Of a stretch of DNA of 61,225 nt, positions 10,936 through 23,836 are shown piece by piece. A program made the translations under genes and the position numbers. How positions within the stretch are numbered: the first letter of the stretch is position 1; every line of letters starts with the position of its first letter. Source of the stretch: Welwitschia mirabilis (lineage: Eukaryota > Gnetophyta > Gnetopsida > Welwitschiales); contig JBOZIK010000001.1 in the NCBI GenBank assembly GCA_051453625.1, positions 235,374,188 to 235,435,412 of the forward strand. The letters run 5' to 3'. The notes under the pieces were generated by a model. That model made no database searches. It was not told where the DNA came from and worked only from the letters and a program-made list of their open reading frames with translations.

Positions 10936-11049
10936 TGAAATTTGACCGTTTATTCTATATGCAATTCTTGAAAATTTCTTGAGAAATTTATTATCTAATG
11001 TTAGTGGTAATTTTGCATTATATGCTTAGCGTAATTTTTATTCATTAGT

Positions 11050-11750
11050 TAGAACCAAAAAAGTATATGTATATATAAATAATAATAATAATAAAGGGAC
11101 TCATATAACCGCCTACACTACAATTTTCCTAAGTGCTATCACAAGCTAAATCAAAAAGAAAGGTAATGTGTTTATTGCAAGTGCCATCCACTTGTAAAGA
11201 GGGTAGCAGCCTGATTTTAATTAAGAGCACCTTCCTAAATTTTATCAAACGACACTAAATAAAGTATCTATAAAAACAACTAATCTTGATACTTCAATAA
11301 TCTCCCTTGTCATCCATAATGTGTCTAGTATGGAAGCTCAATGCAACAAAGGATATGGGAGAGAGTTGCATAACGGCTGACTCATCGCTTGAGCCACTGC
11401 CACATCAACGTCTAAACCATGCTAACAGTCACTGCATAGTAAACCTATTCTCATGAGGAAGGCTCAAGGGAAATTGTGAACTAAAGCGTTGATTAAATTA
11501 TAACCACCACTGAAGAACTCTTGTCTTATTCGCCTTGCACTTGTAATGTCTTCTCCCTTGTCTGCATAATATTATAACCAGCAAACGTCTTCTCTTCCTG
11601 TTTAGTCAAGGCCGTCGTGCATTGCCAGAGTGTGACGTCTGAATCTCCACAGAAATCAGGTACCAAGCCTCTATTTTAAGTTGTTTTTGTGGAGGTCTCA
11701 AGTTTAAGTCCGCGCAAGGCAGCTTTATTAATATTTTGGGAAATTTGTTA
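11050..11750. other. Less-decayed, CpG-containing island
   Basis: This 0.7-kb stretch keeps many CpG and CHG sites (for example aacggctgactcatcgctt, gccgtcgtgcattgcc, gtccgcgcaaggcagc), unlike almost all the rest of the window. Near its end 'gtctcaagtttaagtccgcg' resembles a pol III B box, and the minus strand near 11370-11400 has 'ggctcaagcgatgagtcag', reminiscent of a tRNA-derived SINE A-box region, but the two are in opposite orientation. It could be a young insertion, a SINE pair or a non-coding exon. No open frame is supported. Confidence 0.4.
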
Positions 11751-11759
11751 TAAAACATT

Positions 11760-12500
11760 CATCTCATATTGTAATATATTGATTGCTTAGCTAAAAACTT
11801 TTGACTATTATCATAAAGTATTTTAGCACATAGGATAGATTAAGTAGCTTACTTAAGAAAATATAATAACAATTTAGATAGAAAGTAAGTAACTTGTTAT
11901 GTAATTGTAAATTATTATGAATGTAATTTTATTTTATTTAGTCTTCTAGCATTAAAACAAATAGATTTTCATTATGAAATCCCCCGTAGGGGCCATAATG
12001 TTTATTTTGATAAAATAATCACCTTAAAAGTAATAAATTAATGCCTATACTATTAGCTAAAACCAAATCCATTTACCTAAGATATTAATACATACTTGGC
12101 ATAAATATTAATTAGATTAGATAGCTAATTTCATACCTTATACTTTAATCCCTTTGAAATTTTGATTTAAGATTTTGAACACCCATAAAACCATAATTTA
12201 CTGGTTCCTTAGGGCTATAAGAAATCTTAATAGTAACATATTTATGTATGTAATATTTGATTAAATAATCTATTGTTGAGGAGAGTCATATAATATTTTG
12301 ACTTAATGATATTTTCACTAAAATTTCAAATAATATACATAAGTATTATATTGTTATCTCAAGTTGTTTAGCTACTCAATAAGAAACCAAGATTTACATG
12401 TATAAAATTAGAAAATAGTTAATTTCTTGAATAAAACCTTTATTACCAATCATTTATAATAATAAAGAAAAATGAAAAAAAAAAGATAAAGAAAACAATT
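11760..12500. other. AT-rich stretch, nothing recognised
   Basis: No frame, RNA motif or repeat shared with the rest of the window was seen. The likely content is old repeat sequence left of gypsy relic A. Confidence 0.4.
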
Positions 12501-13959
12501 AGGAAAGCAAAGCATAGAGTTGGATAGTAGCACCAATGAGGTCTAGTAATAGCATTAGTTATTCATAATAGATGAACATAAACTTCTACTAAGTACAAGA
12601 CTAAAATACAAAGAGTAAAAAAACATTGTTATCAAGATGAAATGATGAGCCTAAGGCTTGGTTTCTATAAAGGAGAGGTAAATTTCTATTTATTAGAACA
12701 TGTTATTTTACCAGTTATTGAGATTAAATTAACCTAGATTAAGATTTAGATAGAAAGACCATATCATAAAAAATATAAGTGTAATTTCTAGTTTTCTTTA
12801 TTATGGAAAGAAATATCCATTTGAAGTCTTGAAATGGTTAATGAAAAAGAGGAAATATAATGGATGAAAATGAAATTAATGATTTCATGCATCCTATGGC
12901 TAAAAATAACTTACGAAACTTAAGATAATGAACTAAATTTTTATTTTTTTCTTAATCTAATGGATCTATTTCTAATATAAATAAAGTATTAATAAGAACA
13001 CTATGCAATAATTTATAGTAGTAGAAAGCATTTTGAGTTATAATTTGTTAAAGTAAGTATATCAAAATATTTCTCTAGTTCCACCTTAATTTCTTTCCTA
13101 TTTGCTTCTACAATCATAAGTAACTGCTTTAAATATTTAATCATATTTAAGCTTTAGTATTATAACTCTTTTACCTAATATCTTTAACATGTTATTCATA
13201 AAGAATTTAGTGTTGCATTACTAGCAAGCATTCACGATCTTAATGTAGTTACAGATGCCACAAATGAATCATTGAAGTTATATTATTAGTAGGCATTTAT
13301 ATGCCTAATGTAGTTAACTAAGTCCAATAATAATTATTTAGAAAAAATGTTCTTAAAATTTTAAGAATTTTTATAAGAACTTTTTAGAATAATGAGAGGG
13401 TTATTGACTTATTAGCACAATAGAAAAGTGATCCCATACCCTTAAATTCTTAAAGCAACGTTATAACAGAAAAGTATGAAAATCATGTTTTGCCTTAAAA
13501 CATACTATATTGGAAAGTTCAAATGGCTAAAAATTTTAAAAAACAAGTAAAAATAATGATATATTTCTCTTAAAAATAAATAACTTACAAAATCTCTACC
13601 AAAAATGTGAAAAGATAAAGATTAATTTATTATTAATTTCATGAAAAGGCCATCAACTGGGATCATCGACTGTCAGAAATTCATAAGAATATGGAAGAAA
13701 TGGATGATAATTTGACATTATAAATGTAAATGAGAAGGAAAGGGTAAATGATTAGCAATTTTGGATAAATAGTGGAGTATTGGAGTTTTGATAAGAAGGA
13801 CACTCTTAGCAAATTCATGCTTTATTGAATATGAACCTTTTCATTGTGGGGGAAAAATGCCTTACTGAGGCACAAATCTAACATCATTTAATAAGATTAA
13901 ATCTCTCTCATAAAAAAGCTTTTCATTATGTTTTAGACAAATAGGCTTGGAATTCTATA

Positions 13960-14160
13960 ACTAATATCATTAAAAGATATCACATACATAGAATAATCAT
14001 CTATATAAGTCTTTTCAAGATTTGAAATTGAAGGATGGATTTGGTACTTTCATTAAGGTAAATGTGATGCATGAGAATACTAAGGTCTTTGTGTTTAAAG
14101 TTATAATGAATCCAGCCTATGACATTTTTATGCTTTCTTAATAAGTCTTATAAGACATTA
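13960..14160 (-). pseudogene. Gypsy pol fragment just before the RT domain (relic A)
   Basis: The minus strand reads LLRKHKNVIGWIHYNFKH followed by SILMHHIYLNESTKS. In plant Athila/Tat elements this position reads 'L.(K/R)HK.AIGW...D.KGISP..CMH.I.LEE..KPS', the linker that opens the reverse transcriptase. The His-Lys-x-Ile-Gly-Trp and Met-His-x-Ile-x-Leu positions are kept. The polymerase palm with its catalytic aspartates does not follow; the next 300 bases show no RT motif. This is a truncated pol, also present in relic C at about 49540-49660. Confidence 0.5.
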
Positions 14161-14299
14161 TCTTAAAAAGGACCTAAGTCTTAGAAAATAACCATTGGAA
14201 AAAATAGATTTTTCCTAAAAATGAATAACTAAGATTTCTTATGATTTGTTTTAACTTAATAGAAGACTTATACTTTATGTTGATGAAAGAATCATACTT

Positions 14300-16700
14300 T
14301 AAATATGAAGAAAAATAAAAAACATTTTATTTATGAAGAATGATTCAAGATCAAGAGAGTCATTTTCTAGCATGTCAATGTATTCTAAGGTATTATCATT
14401 TAAAGATTATTTCATATCATAAAATATATTCAATTTAACATTTATGTTTTCAAAATATATTTTTATGAGACCATTTTTATAGTTTATAAAGGCATTTAAA
14501 ATCATAAGAAAAGATCTTTCTCAGATTATAGGGATTATATGATTGACTATACTCTTGATATTTAAAACTCTAAAATCAATAAGAAATTAATAGCTATTCA
14601 TCTATACAATGATATATGCTATTAGAAATAAAGATAATAGAGGTATCAGCTAGTTGTAGTTGGAGTTTGATACTTTTAAGTTTATTTAATCCAAGTTTCT
14701 TGTAGATGAAATGAGGTAAAAGATTAACCCTAACTCCCAAGTATAGCAAGGCTTGCTTAATGCATTTATCTCTAATAGTGATTGAAATAGTTAGACTTTT
14801 TAGATATTTATATTTTGAAGGTATTTGATTTTAAATGATTTCCCTCATTTTTTACACTAAAAAAAACTATACTCTTCACATTTATTCTCTTCTTAATTAT
14901 GCATAAATCCTTAATAAATTTGCTATAAGATGGTATTTTCATGATAGCTTATAAGATTGGAGTTTTAATTTTTACTCCCTTCAAAAACTTAAGAGCTTAT
15001 TATTAGTTATTTTTATTTAATATTTTCTAATTTGTTGATGAAAAGGTAGAGTTTTTTTATGTAGTAAAATTAATTCTTTTTGTTCTTTTTTGACTTCTTA
15101 TTCTCACTAGTCTCACTAGGCACTTTAATCTTATGTATTGGAGTTTTTCCTAAAATTTTTTTGATTAAGTTTTTAGATGTGTAACTTTGTTTTTCCTAGT
15201 GTATTGTGTCCTCTACCTCTTTAATTGTCTTACAACTACTTAGATTTGATTTAAAAGATCTAAAAATATTAATATTATCATATTAGATGAGTAAAACAGG
15301 GATGTGCATAGCTATTTATTGTAATTATTGGATATTTTTATTTTATTTTTCATAATATGGAAGAAGTTTTTAACTAAATTATTATTTTTTATCACTGATT
15401 TGTGTTTGAACTTTTATGAATATCTTAAGGGTATCTTACAAGGAACGTGATAAAGAGGTTTAATTATTCAAAGAGAAGGTTGATAATTATAAGATGATAA
15501 CGAATATTAATTCTTGAATTGACTTATAAGGGCTTAATTTTGGTTATCTTAATTTTATAAGAAAGTTAAATGTTTTCTCCATAGTAAAGTAATTATTATT
15601 TCCTCTTTGGATTTATAATTTTTATTTTATAACATTCACTCGCTCCTCTACTACATCTTAAAACATGAGAATGGAGGGATATTTTGAGGTTTTTTGGGTA
15701 TCTACATGATATATGGAATAATCACTTTAAGGAATAATTTACTTGAAAATTGTTCTAAGAGATTAAATCTTTCTAGAGAGTTCATCTAATTAGTTATTAA
15801 TCTTAGAAATATTAGAAAGTCTAAATATGTAAGTTATCTTAACAATGTGGCGTAATATAGATGGCTTATTATCTTCTTCTCATTCTTAGAAATCTCAAAA
15901 ATGGTTTCTAGGAAATTCCAAACTTCATTAATTTATAAGTCAAGGAAACTTACTTTATGTATCCTATCTAAAAGTTTCTATGATTTATGAAATGGCCTTT
16001 GTAGAAGAAAGTTATAACTCTACCTTTATTAAAATCATGTTATAGATACTTGAGAAGTAAATCTTTGAATCATTCTAAGATTTAGAAGAAGACTTTATTA
16101 TCTCTTTATTAAAATTTCATGAGTTCTTTCTAATTTTATTTGTCTTATGGCTATGAAAGAATGTTTTAATGAAATCTCACTTAAGATTTTTCTAACTAGT
16201 GATAAAATGCATTTGATCATGTATAATCAAGACTTTACTTTCTCTTTGATGAAAAAGTAAAAAAGATAAATATAACGAATCTAAAGCCTTTGAATTCTAA
16301 AAAATAGTGGAAAGGACACATTCAAATATTTTATGATGTAAATATAGATATTTAAACTCTAAATCATAAAAGTGTGATAATAATTGAACGATCAACAACT
16401 TAACATTTGTTATGTAAGTATTTAGAGGCTAAACTATATAAGATGGGATCCCTAAGCATTAAGACTAAAGATAATATTTTTTAATTTTCTTAGATGATAC
16501 AAATTAGGATTTTTTTTTGAGAAATTTAAATTAGAAGTATAACTAGTTTTGTTCTATATTATTCTAATTGTATCTTTATCATAAACAAATTTTATTAAAA
16601 AAGTCTTTCTTCATGATTTAATTTAGGTTTCATATTGGAATTAAGAATAGTTTGGTGTAATATTTCATTAAAGTTAAATTACTAGTTTATGCATTTTTCC
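14300..16700 (-). pseudogene. Gypsy gag-protease relic A
   Basis: Heavily broken minus-strand coding sequence parallel to relics B (41900-44100) and C (49864-52200). The protease tail near 14400-14600 can be matched to the better-kept copy in C (RPFLVTSNAFINCRNKIMKI) as degraded 'FINYKNGLIKIYF'-like residues. The gag part shares nucleotide landmarks with B and C, such as 'aaggcttgcttaatgca' at 14748 against 'aaagcttgcttgattc' in C. No intact frame remains. The protease would cut the polyprotein in the virus-like particle; this copy cannot. The assignment rests mainly on alignment to copy C by eye. Confidence 0.5.
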
Positions 16701-17269
16701 TATAGATTAGAAGAGTTACAAAAATCAAGAAACATTTCAAAAGGGACTACAATGAATGTATGTGAAATTTAAAGAAAAACTCAAGAAAGGAGCAATGGAA
16801 CTACTGAAGAAAGGCAACAACACTAATGTTATGAATAATTATGAATTGAGAAAAAAATAATAAGTTTAACTCAATTGGATAGAAAAATTAAAGGTTTAAT
16901 AAAAATGAAAATATAAAAAAAGTAAATGGTATACAACCTAAAAAAAAGAAAATCCTAAAACATATTATAATACAAAAATTAAGAAAATAAAAAAGTTAAG
17001 ACTTGAAAATGCAAAATGTAAAAATAAGGATTCTTAAATTAAGAACCAAAATTAAAAGTTTTGAAATTTTTTCTTTGATGTCTTTAGAACTTGTAAAAGG
17101 GGAGGAAACAAGAAGAAATAGAAAAAAAAAAATTCTTTCCTTTAAAAAACTTACAAAATCACAATTAAGCCTACATAGTAAACTTGACATAGAGATAAAA
17201 AAATCATAGTTAAAAAACTAATATAAACTAAAATTAATCAAATAAAATAAAAAAGGAAAAATGTTCAAT

Positions 17270-17500
17270 TTAGATTCCATTAGAAAAAGACGAGTAAGAT
17301 CCATTAGAAAAAGAAAAATGAAAATAAGTTACTAGAAATGGACCATTATAACTAGAATGCAAATAAAAAATAACTTTAAAAAGGGGAAAAAAGAAATGAA
17401 AAAAGGGAAAATGAATTGAAAATAAATCAATAAAAAAATTAAAGTACCATAAAAATAAAAATAAAATATAGAAATGAACCAATATAATTGAAAGTAAAAA
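17270..17500 (-). repeat. Leader minisatellite of relic A
   Basis: Irregular units around 'ccattagaaaaaga' and 'actagaaatggaccattata' recur four or five times, separated by A-rich spacers. Relic B carries related units (44885-45110). It lies upstream of gag on the minus strand, so in an LTR or leader. Confidence 0.5.
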
Positions 17501-18899
17501 GAAAAAGAGAAAGCAATGAAATAAGAAAAAATAAAAATATTTATGCTTGCTTCACTATAGATACCATGCCATTATCTCTAGTAATTATGCCAAAAAGTGA
17601 TTTGTAATTAGTTTTTGATATTCTTATGTCACTATATTTTATTTTAGCTCAAGCAAGATTAACCTAGGGATACAAATCTTATAAAGATAAACTTAGCTTT
17701 TACCAAGATAATTAAGAATTTAACTTGAATTATAGCCCTAATAACAATTTTTTGAAATGATAAATTATTTTATACAAAATAGTAAATCTTACATAGAATC
17801 TATTTCTATAACTTTCATAGAAAGACTTAGTATAGCAAGATAGAGAAAGATTATATTGTGATAAATAAATGAAGCTATAAATAAAACATATTTCAAAGAA
17901 TCTAACATGAAACAATAGTAATAATAAAAATTTAAATAATAAAAAATTTATTTATGATTATTTCAAATAAATTATATTAACCATTCATCAAAGCTTAAGC
18001 ATGCTAATATAATCTCATTTACCATATAAGTAATTAATGAATATTCTAGACTAGCTTAGCTCTCATAGGCAACTTTATAATCATGAAATGTAGGATAACA
18101 TTCTAAAGAACATTAAATGATAGTAACTTATGTAATAAGATTAATGCATAAAGGTTCACTTAAAAATATAGAAAACATTTAACATACTTCAATCTAAATC
18201 AAGAATCACAAGTACAGAAAAACATGTATAATTAAAAATAGTAAAGTTTATTATAATAATAAATAAAAAATTGTATAAAGATTCAATTCAATTCTTGAAT
18301 TGTCATTATATCCTTAAGTTCTAGCTTATCCATAAGAAAAAAAGCTTAAAAACTGGACATATTTAGAACTTCTCTTAATTTTAAGGATTAATCATAAGTT
18401 ACGTGTATGAAAATATGCCTCAAAACAAGGTTTAATATCATTTTATACCTTTAATTTTTATATACAATTAGGATTTCAGAAATTTATGTAATTTGAAATG
18501 ATTTTAAATCAGTTCATCAACTAAATAAAAAATCCTAAATTCTTCCAAGTATCATGAAATGTAAAGATGAGATATAGTTTCTTGAAATAACTGATGACAT
18601 CATTTGATCCAAGTATTGTTGCTAACTTTTTTTTTTAATTTATAAGTTCTACTTTTAGATCATGCCCTAAAGACTTGTTAGGGATCTAAAGAGTTAAATG
18701 ATGAAGATAGAATATCAAGTTTGTATGATTTTAATAGCATGGATCTAGATAAATCCATAAAACTATGAAAATCATAACTTGATTATGCTAAATTAGTTTT
18801 AATTACTTGAAAAAAATGTAGATTTTTAGATGTTATTACACTTTAAAACATGATCTAGTTAAGGGTATGCTAAAAATCAATACAAATATAAGAATATAT

Positions 18900-20270
18900 G
18901 TGTAATTCATATCAACTAAGAAAGCTAATTTGGAAAAGATGTACTATGATTGATCAAATAGACATCTAAGTAGTTTTATAATCACTTTACTTAGACTTTA
19001 TAAAACCACTCCTATTAAAAGTCTTAGTGGTAATAAATATGGCTTAGTGGTAGTAAATGATGAATCTAGATCGACATGGGTTTTGTTCCTTAAACGTAAT
19101 AATATATACTTTGAAACATTAAGGGAATGTGCAAGAGATTTAAAAATGAAAGTAGTTTCAATATAAAGAAAATAAGAATTTATTATGATGGTTAGTTTAA
19201 GAATTAAAAGTTTGAATCGTTGTATCAAGAGAAAGGCATTATTCACGAGTTTTAAAATCCTATAATTCTCCATTAAAATCATATAGTAAAAAGAAATAAT
19301 AGAGTTCTACAAAAAATTACTTGAACAATGTTGTGAAAAAAGGATATAGCTAAGATTGTTTAGGCTAAAGCATTTAATACTACTACTTATATTCCCAATT
19401 ATACCTTCCTTACATTAGGAATAACTAAGACTCTACATAAGCTATGAAAGGGTAAGAGACATAGTGTTTCATATTTTAGTATCTTTAAAACTAAATTTAC
19501 ATATTTAAAGATGCTAAAAATATTAATAAATTTTATTTTAAATTAGTATAAGGGACTTTTCTTAGTTAATTATAGATAAGTAAGGCTTATTAATTATTTA
19601 ATTTAAACTTTACTAGAATGGAAGAATATGTGCATGTAAAAATTGATAAAGGAGGAGGCAATGCTAAAGAAGAATATGGAGTAGAGTTAATTACTAAAGA
19701 ATAAAGTTCAAGACTTAAAGCTCTACTTCTATAGGCTCTAGTTCTCCTTACTTACCTAAGAAATTAGTGTTCTTTTCTCCTTAATTAGAACCCAAAGACA
19801 TCATTATGCCTAAAGATTTATCAAGTGAATTTGTCATATGTGATGTTTTTTTAAGTTAAAGATAAGAATCTCAATATGTTCAAATACGTATGTTGTCTCT
19901 ATGTTAGAATCAGGAAATTTCTAGAAGTTAAAAGTGATGAGAATTGGATTAATATCATGAAAAAGTAATTAAACCAATTTAATAAAAATTAATTTATGAA
20001 GCTTATTTTTAAACCCAAAAATTACAATGTAGTTAGAACAAAATGGATCTTTGAGGATAAGCTAAATAAAAATTTTAAAGTAGTAAATAATAGAGAAATG
20101 TTAGTAGTTCAAGAATAGTCTAAAATAAAAGGTATAGATTTTGAAAAAACATTTATCTTAATAGCTAGATTAAAATCCATCTAAATTTTCATTACATTGT
20201 CTTGTTTTTATATTTTTAGAATTTATTAGATGCATGTTGATAAGCATAAAGTCTATGTATATTTTTATTA
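18900..20270 (+). pseudogene. Ty1/copia integrase to reverse transcriptase relic
   Basis: The integrase core inserts element cDNA and RT makes it. Near 19012 the plus strand reads IKSLSGNKYGLVVVNDESRS followed by TWVLFLKR, a close match to the copia integrase core 'SLGGKRYGLVVVDDFSRFTWVFFL'. After a frameshift comes KGIIHEF*NP (19227 on), H*NHIVKRNNRVLQKIT*TM and then V*AKAFNTTTYI, matching 'GI.HEFS.P.TPQQNGVVERKNRTLQEMARTM' and 'FWAEA.NTACYI'. From about 19930 RT follows: DENWINIMKK*LNQFNKN, NVVRTKWIFEDKLNKNFKVV and then E*SKIKGIDFEKTFILIARL. It stops near 20270, before the YVDD block. Stops replace Gln (TAA), Arg (TGA) and Trp (TAG). The GIIHEF wording suggests the SIRE/Maximus lineage, from memory only. 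Confidence 0.8.
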
Positions 20271-20700
20271 TATGTTAACATGTTTTAGTGCTTGCTTAGT
20301 TTACCTATTATCTATATATACTATTAATATTATATCTATATGTTTAATAATTAGTATTATATATTTCATTATTAATAACCATTGCAAGTACAAATGCTAA
20401 TTGGTAATAGGATATATGGTGGAATAGGTAAGTTGGAATTCAAAAACAACCTAATAAACATAGTTATACTAGAAGACAAATAAAAGGAATAAAATAAAAA
20501 GAAATTGAGAAGAAGGATGTGAAATAAATAGGTCAATTACAAATATTATCTTTTGGCATGATAATTAAATAGAAATAGTAATTTACTAAGGATCTATTAA
20601 GGTAGCAATTATGAAGCTTTAATTTATCCATAAAAATAAATCAAAAGCATCTCTCTAAGTCCTATTGATACTTATAAAAGGAAAATGCTAATAAACTATA
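20270..20700. other. AT-rich stretch after copia RT
   Basis: No RT motif continues past the break at about 20270. Alternating TA-rich sequence and no frame were seen. Confidence 0.4.
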
Positions 20701-21110
20701 ATGGTGTCTACTTCGTGGTGGATGAATCTATCACTATCTCTTGAGGATACTTGTTATCATAGATTCTTTATTGATATGATATTTTCATTATTATATATGT
20801 ATCCATCACATACTAGTGTGTAGTCACATCACATATCAATGTTTCATTCAATTATTTTGGTAAGAAACCCATCCTCTCTTAATGTTGTGTGATACTTAAT
20901 TTCTGAATTTCAAATGGTTGATCACCATATGAAGCATACATATGTAGTCAATAAAGATAACACCAACATGAAAAGTGGACTTTGTTCCACATTTAACCAT
21001 ATACCATATGATAGAGGGTCAAAGTTTTTTACTATTCGTTCCCGTTCAGATAGGGTAACCCTGTCACTCGTAACATATGTTTCATCATCTATTCTCTAGG
21101 CTAGATTTGA
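20700..21110 (+). other. Less-decayed unassigned segment
   Basis: This block has more C and G than its neighbours ('ttcgttcccgttcagatag', 'gggtaaccctgtcactcgta'). It holds a 61-codon open frame (20914-21099, starting MVDHHMKHTYVVNKDNTN) that I do not recognise. It may be a younger insertion; I do not call a gene. Confidence 0.3.
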
Positions 21111-21779
21111 TCTAATAGGATTTCATGCTATGTTGTTTCTATCTTCATATTACTTAAATAGTAATGTTAATTTTTCTTATTCTTATATATGTAGCTAAAA
21201 ATATTCTAGGATAATTAGTAATACTTAGAAATAAGTGTTATATTAGCAATAAAGTTATTTTAAATGTTTTCTATCTTTTTCTCGTTAAAAATGTATATTA
21301 TGTACATAGTAGAAAGAAGTTAATCTTTAACTTAAGTTATTTAAGTTAATTTTTGTTAAGGATTGTATCTTATTAATTAAATTTAAATTACATTAGTTGA
21401 AGAGAATACCATCTTTACTCTCTCTTTGGTAAACCTTTATTTATTTTCAAATAAATAATTAAATTTAGTTTTTATATTATAAGATTTATATTTTTAGCTT
21501 TTACTAAATAGTTTTTTAATAATAGTATGTATTTTTTTGAACATAAGTTTCCATAACTTTTGTACTAGAAGAATGTACTTCTAAGCTAAATAGTAAAGAT
21601 GAGAATACTATGATTTAGAAAGATAGTTAATGAAAGTGGATATATGAAAGGAAAATGTATATTAGAGATCCTAAAAAATATGACCTTGGAAAGTAGATAA
21701 GGAACTAGGTTAAATTGAAAATAGAGAAAGAACATTTAATAATAAATAAAACCATAATTTTTATTTTTTTAAGGAACAA

Positions 21780-22860
21780 GTTATTTTCCGAGTCATAGTC
21801 AAATGAAACATATATTCTCCACTCTTCTCAGGACATGTTCTATTTAAATATAATCTTCTGGAATGAATAGGAAGTATTATACTATTATAAAGAATTTTGT
21901 AGCAAGTTTCCATTAGAAATATAAGGAAGCTTTTAAACCTTTAAATTATGATACTCATTAGCTAGAATATTTAAAACCTATTAATCCTAATTATCTAGAA
22001 TTTCTTAAGAAATGAAGGACTATAAATATCACATCTATACTTACTTTTAAAGGAAAGATGTCTAAAGAACCTTTTCTTTACTTAAGATTATTTAATTCCT
22101 TTTATAGGAAAAATTACCTAGATTTAGAGTCTAATTATCTAATATATTTTACTTTTTCTGTTAAAGGAGAAGCTTAGTTATGATACCATAGGAGTCTTAG
22201 CCATGTCTCTAGTTCATGAAGTGTTTTCAAAAATTCTTTCTTAGATAAATTTCATTCTGTAAAAGTAGTTAAATATCTAAGAGAATAATTCTTGAACATT
22301 AAATAGAAAAAAATAAATTAATTGATGAATTTATGAATATGTATAACATATTATTATCTAGATGTCATAGCCATGAAATTTCAACTAGAAATATAATTAG
22401 AACCTTAATTAGGTGATTACAAACCTAAACATTAAAGGTGTTATACTTACTATGTAAAGGAAACATTAAGACCAAGAATCTACACAAAATGGTCAAGACC
22501 ATTACCCAATTATATAACATGGATTAAGGATGGGAATAAGAAAAGAAGAAAAAGAAGATGATGAATAAAGTATCACCATCTAAAATACAAAATAGTATAT
22601 ATAACTTTAAGTATATTATTCTTATGAAAGAAGTAGCCAAAAATCTAACTAGCAATATGAAAAAAATTAATAAATAATTTTTTAGCACTTAAAAGAGAAA
22701 CATATTACTATTTGTACATACTATGGAGGAGATAACCATGACGGAATAGATTTTTAATGAATGTAAGAATTTATATAGTGATTAAATATAAAGAGGTTAG
22801 ATTTAAATTTAAGAGATCATCCCTAGGAAAAAAATAAATTATACCCTTATCCATATAGAA
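21780..22860 (+). pseudogene. Gypsy gag relic with zinc knuckle
   Basis: Gag forms the particle and binds RNA. The clearest block is LDKFHSVKVVKYLRE*FLNI at about 22241-22300, corresponding to the conserved 'FL.KFFP..K...LR..I..F.Q' region of plant gypsy gag; both stops nearby (TAA, TAG) sit where Gln is expected. A zinc-knuckle remnant follows at 22713-22754, reading CTYYGGDNHDGIDF. The expected pattern is C-x2-C-x4-H-x4-C; the first Cys and the His are kept, and the second and last Cys are changed to Tyr and Phe. Between them the frame is lost several times. Gag upstream of 22100 is too decayed to describe. Confidence 0.6.
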
Positions 22861-23151
22861 AATGAGAAGAAAAATAAAAAATCCTTTGCAAAAAAATATA
22901 AAATCCAAGAGAGAATGGCATTTTAAATAGTATATGAGTTAGAGGAATAAATATTAAAGCAATAAAAAAAATAAACAAGAAGTATAAAATAAAGATAAGA
23001 ATATTCTTACCTAACCTTAATCAAATTCAAGAGAAGCCTCCAGTAAAGCTATGACTACTAGGTTAAGAAAACCTATGATAATAGATCAGACTCTTAAAAG
23101 TAGAAAGAAATTAAGTGTCTTATTTATGGAGAAAGTTAAAAATATTAAAAG

Positions 23152-23836
23152 NNNNNNNNNNNNNNNNNNNNNNNNNNNNNNNNNNNNNNNNNNNNNNNNN
23201 NNNNNNNNNNNNNNNNNNNNNNNNNNNNNNNNNNNNNNNNNNNNNNNNNNNNNNNNNNNNNNNNNNNNNNNNNNNNNNNNNNNNNNNNNNNNNNNNNNNN
23301 NNNNNNNNNNNNNNNNNNNNNNNNNNNNNNNNNNNNNNNNNNNNNNNNNNNNNNNNNNNNNNNNNNNNNNNNNNNNNNNNNNNNNNNNNNNNNNNNNNNN
23401 NNNNNNNNNNNNNNNNNNNNNNNNNNNNNNNNNNNNNNNNNNNNNNNNNNNNNNNNNNNNNNNNNNNNNNNNNNNNNNNNNNNNNNNNNNNNNNNNNNNN
23501 NNNNNNNNNNNNNNNNNNNNNNNNNNNNNNNNNNNNNNNNNNNNNNNNNNNNNNNNNNNNNNNNNNNNNNNNNNNNNNNNNNNNNNNNNNNNNNNNNNNN
23601 NNNNNNNNNNNNNNNNNNNNNNNNNNNNNNNNNNNNNNNNNNNNNNNNNNNNNNNNNNNNNNNNNNNNNNNNNNNNNNNNNNNNNNNNNNNNNNNNNNNN
23701 NNNNNNNNNNNNNNNNNNNNNNNNNNNNNNNNNNNNNNNNNNNNNNNNNNNNNNNNNNNNNNNNNNNNNNNNNNNNNNNNNNNNNNNNNNNNNNNNNNNN
23801 NNNNNNNNNNNNNNNNNNNNNNNNNNNNNNNNNNNN
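23152..23836. other. Assembly gap, 685 N
   Basis: It lies between the gag zinc knuckle and the protease of the plus-strand gypsy element. The flanks share nothing obvious. Confidence 0.95.

Larger units (their letters stand above)
12520..18870 (-). mobile_element. Athila/Tat-like gypsy relic A
   Basis: A minus-strand element. From high to low coordinates: LTR/leader region (about 18870-16850, A-rich on the plus strand), gag (about 16700-14750), protease (about 14600-14380), the first part of reverse transcriptase (about 14150-13960), then a non-coding tail (13700-12520). It is parallel to relic C along nearly its whole length and to relic B in the leader, gag and protease. Most of RT, RNase H and integrase are absent. 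LTR limits are not resolved. Confidence 0.55.

Noticed and set aside
16996-17209. Overlapping 64- and 68-codon frames on opposite strands
   Set aside because: They come from A-rich leader sequence of gypsy relic A, with no family resemblance and low complexity.
18998-19282. 94-codon minus-strand open frame
   Set aside because: It is antisense to the copia integrase core, which reads clearly on the plus strand with conserved motifs.
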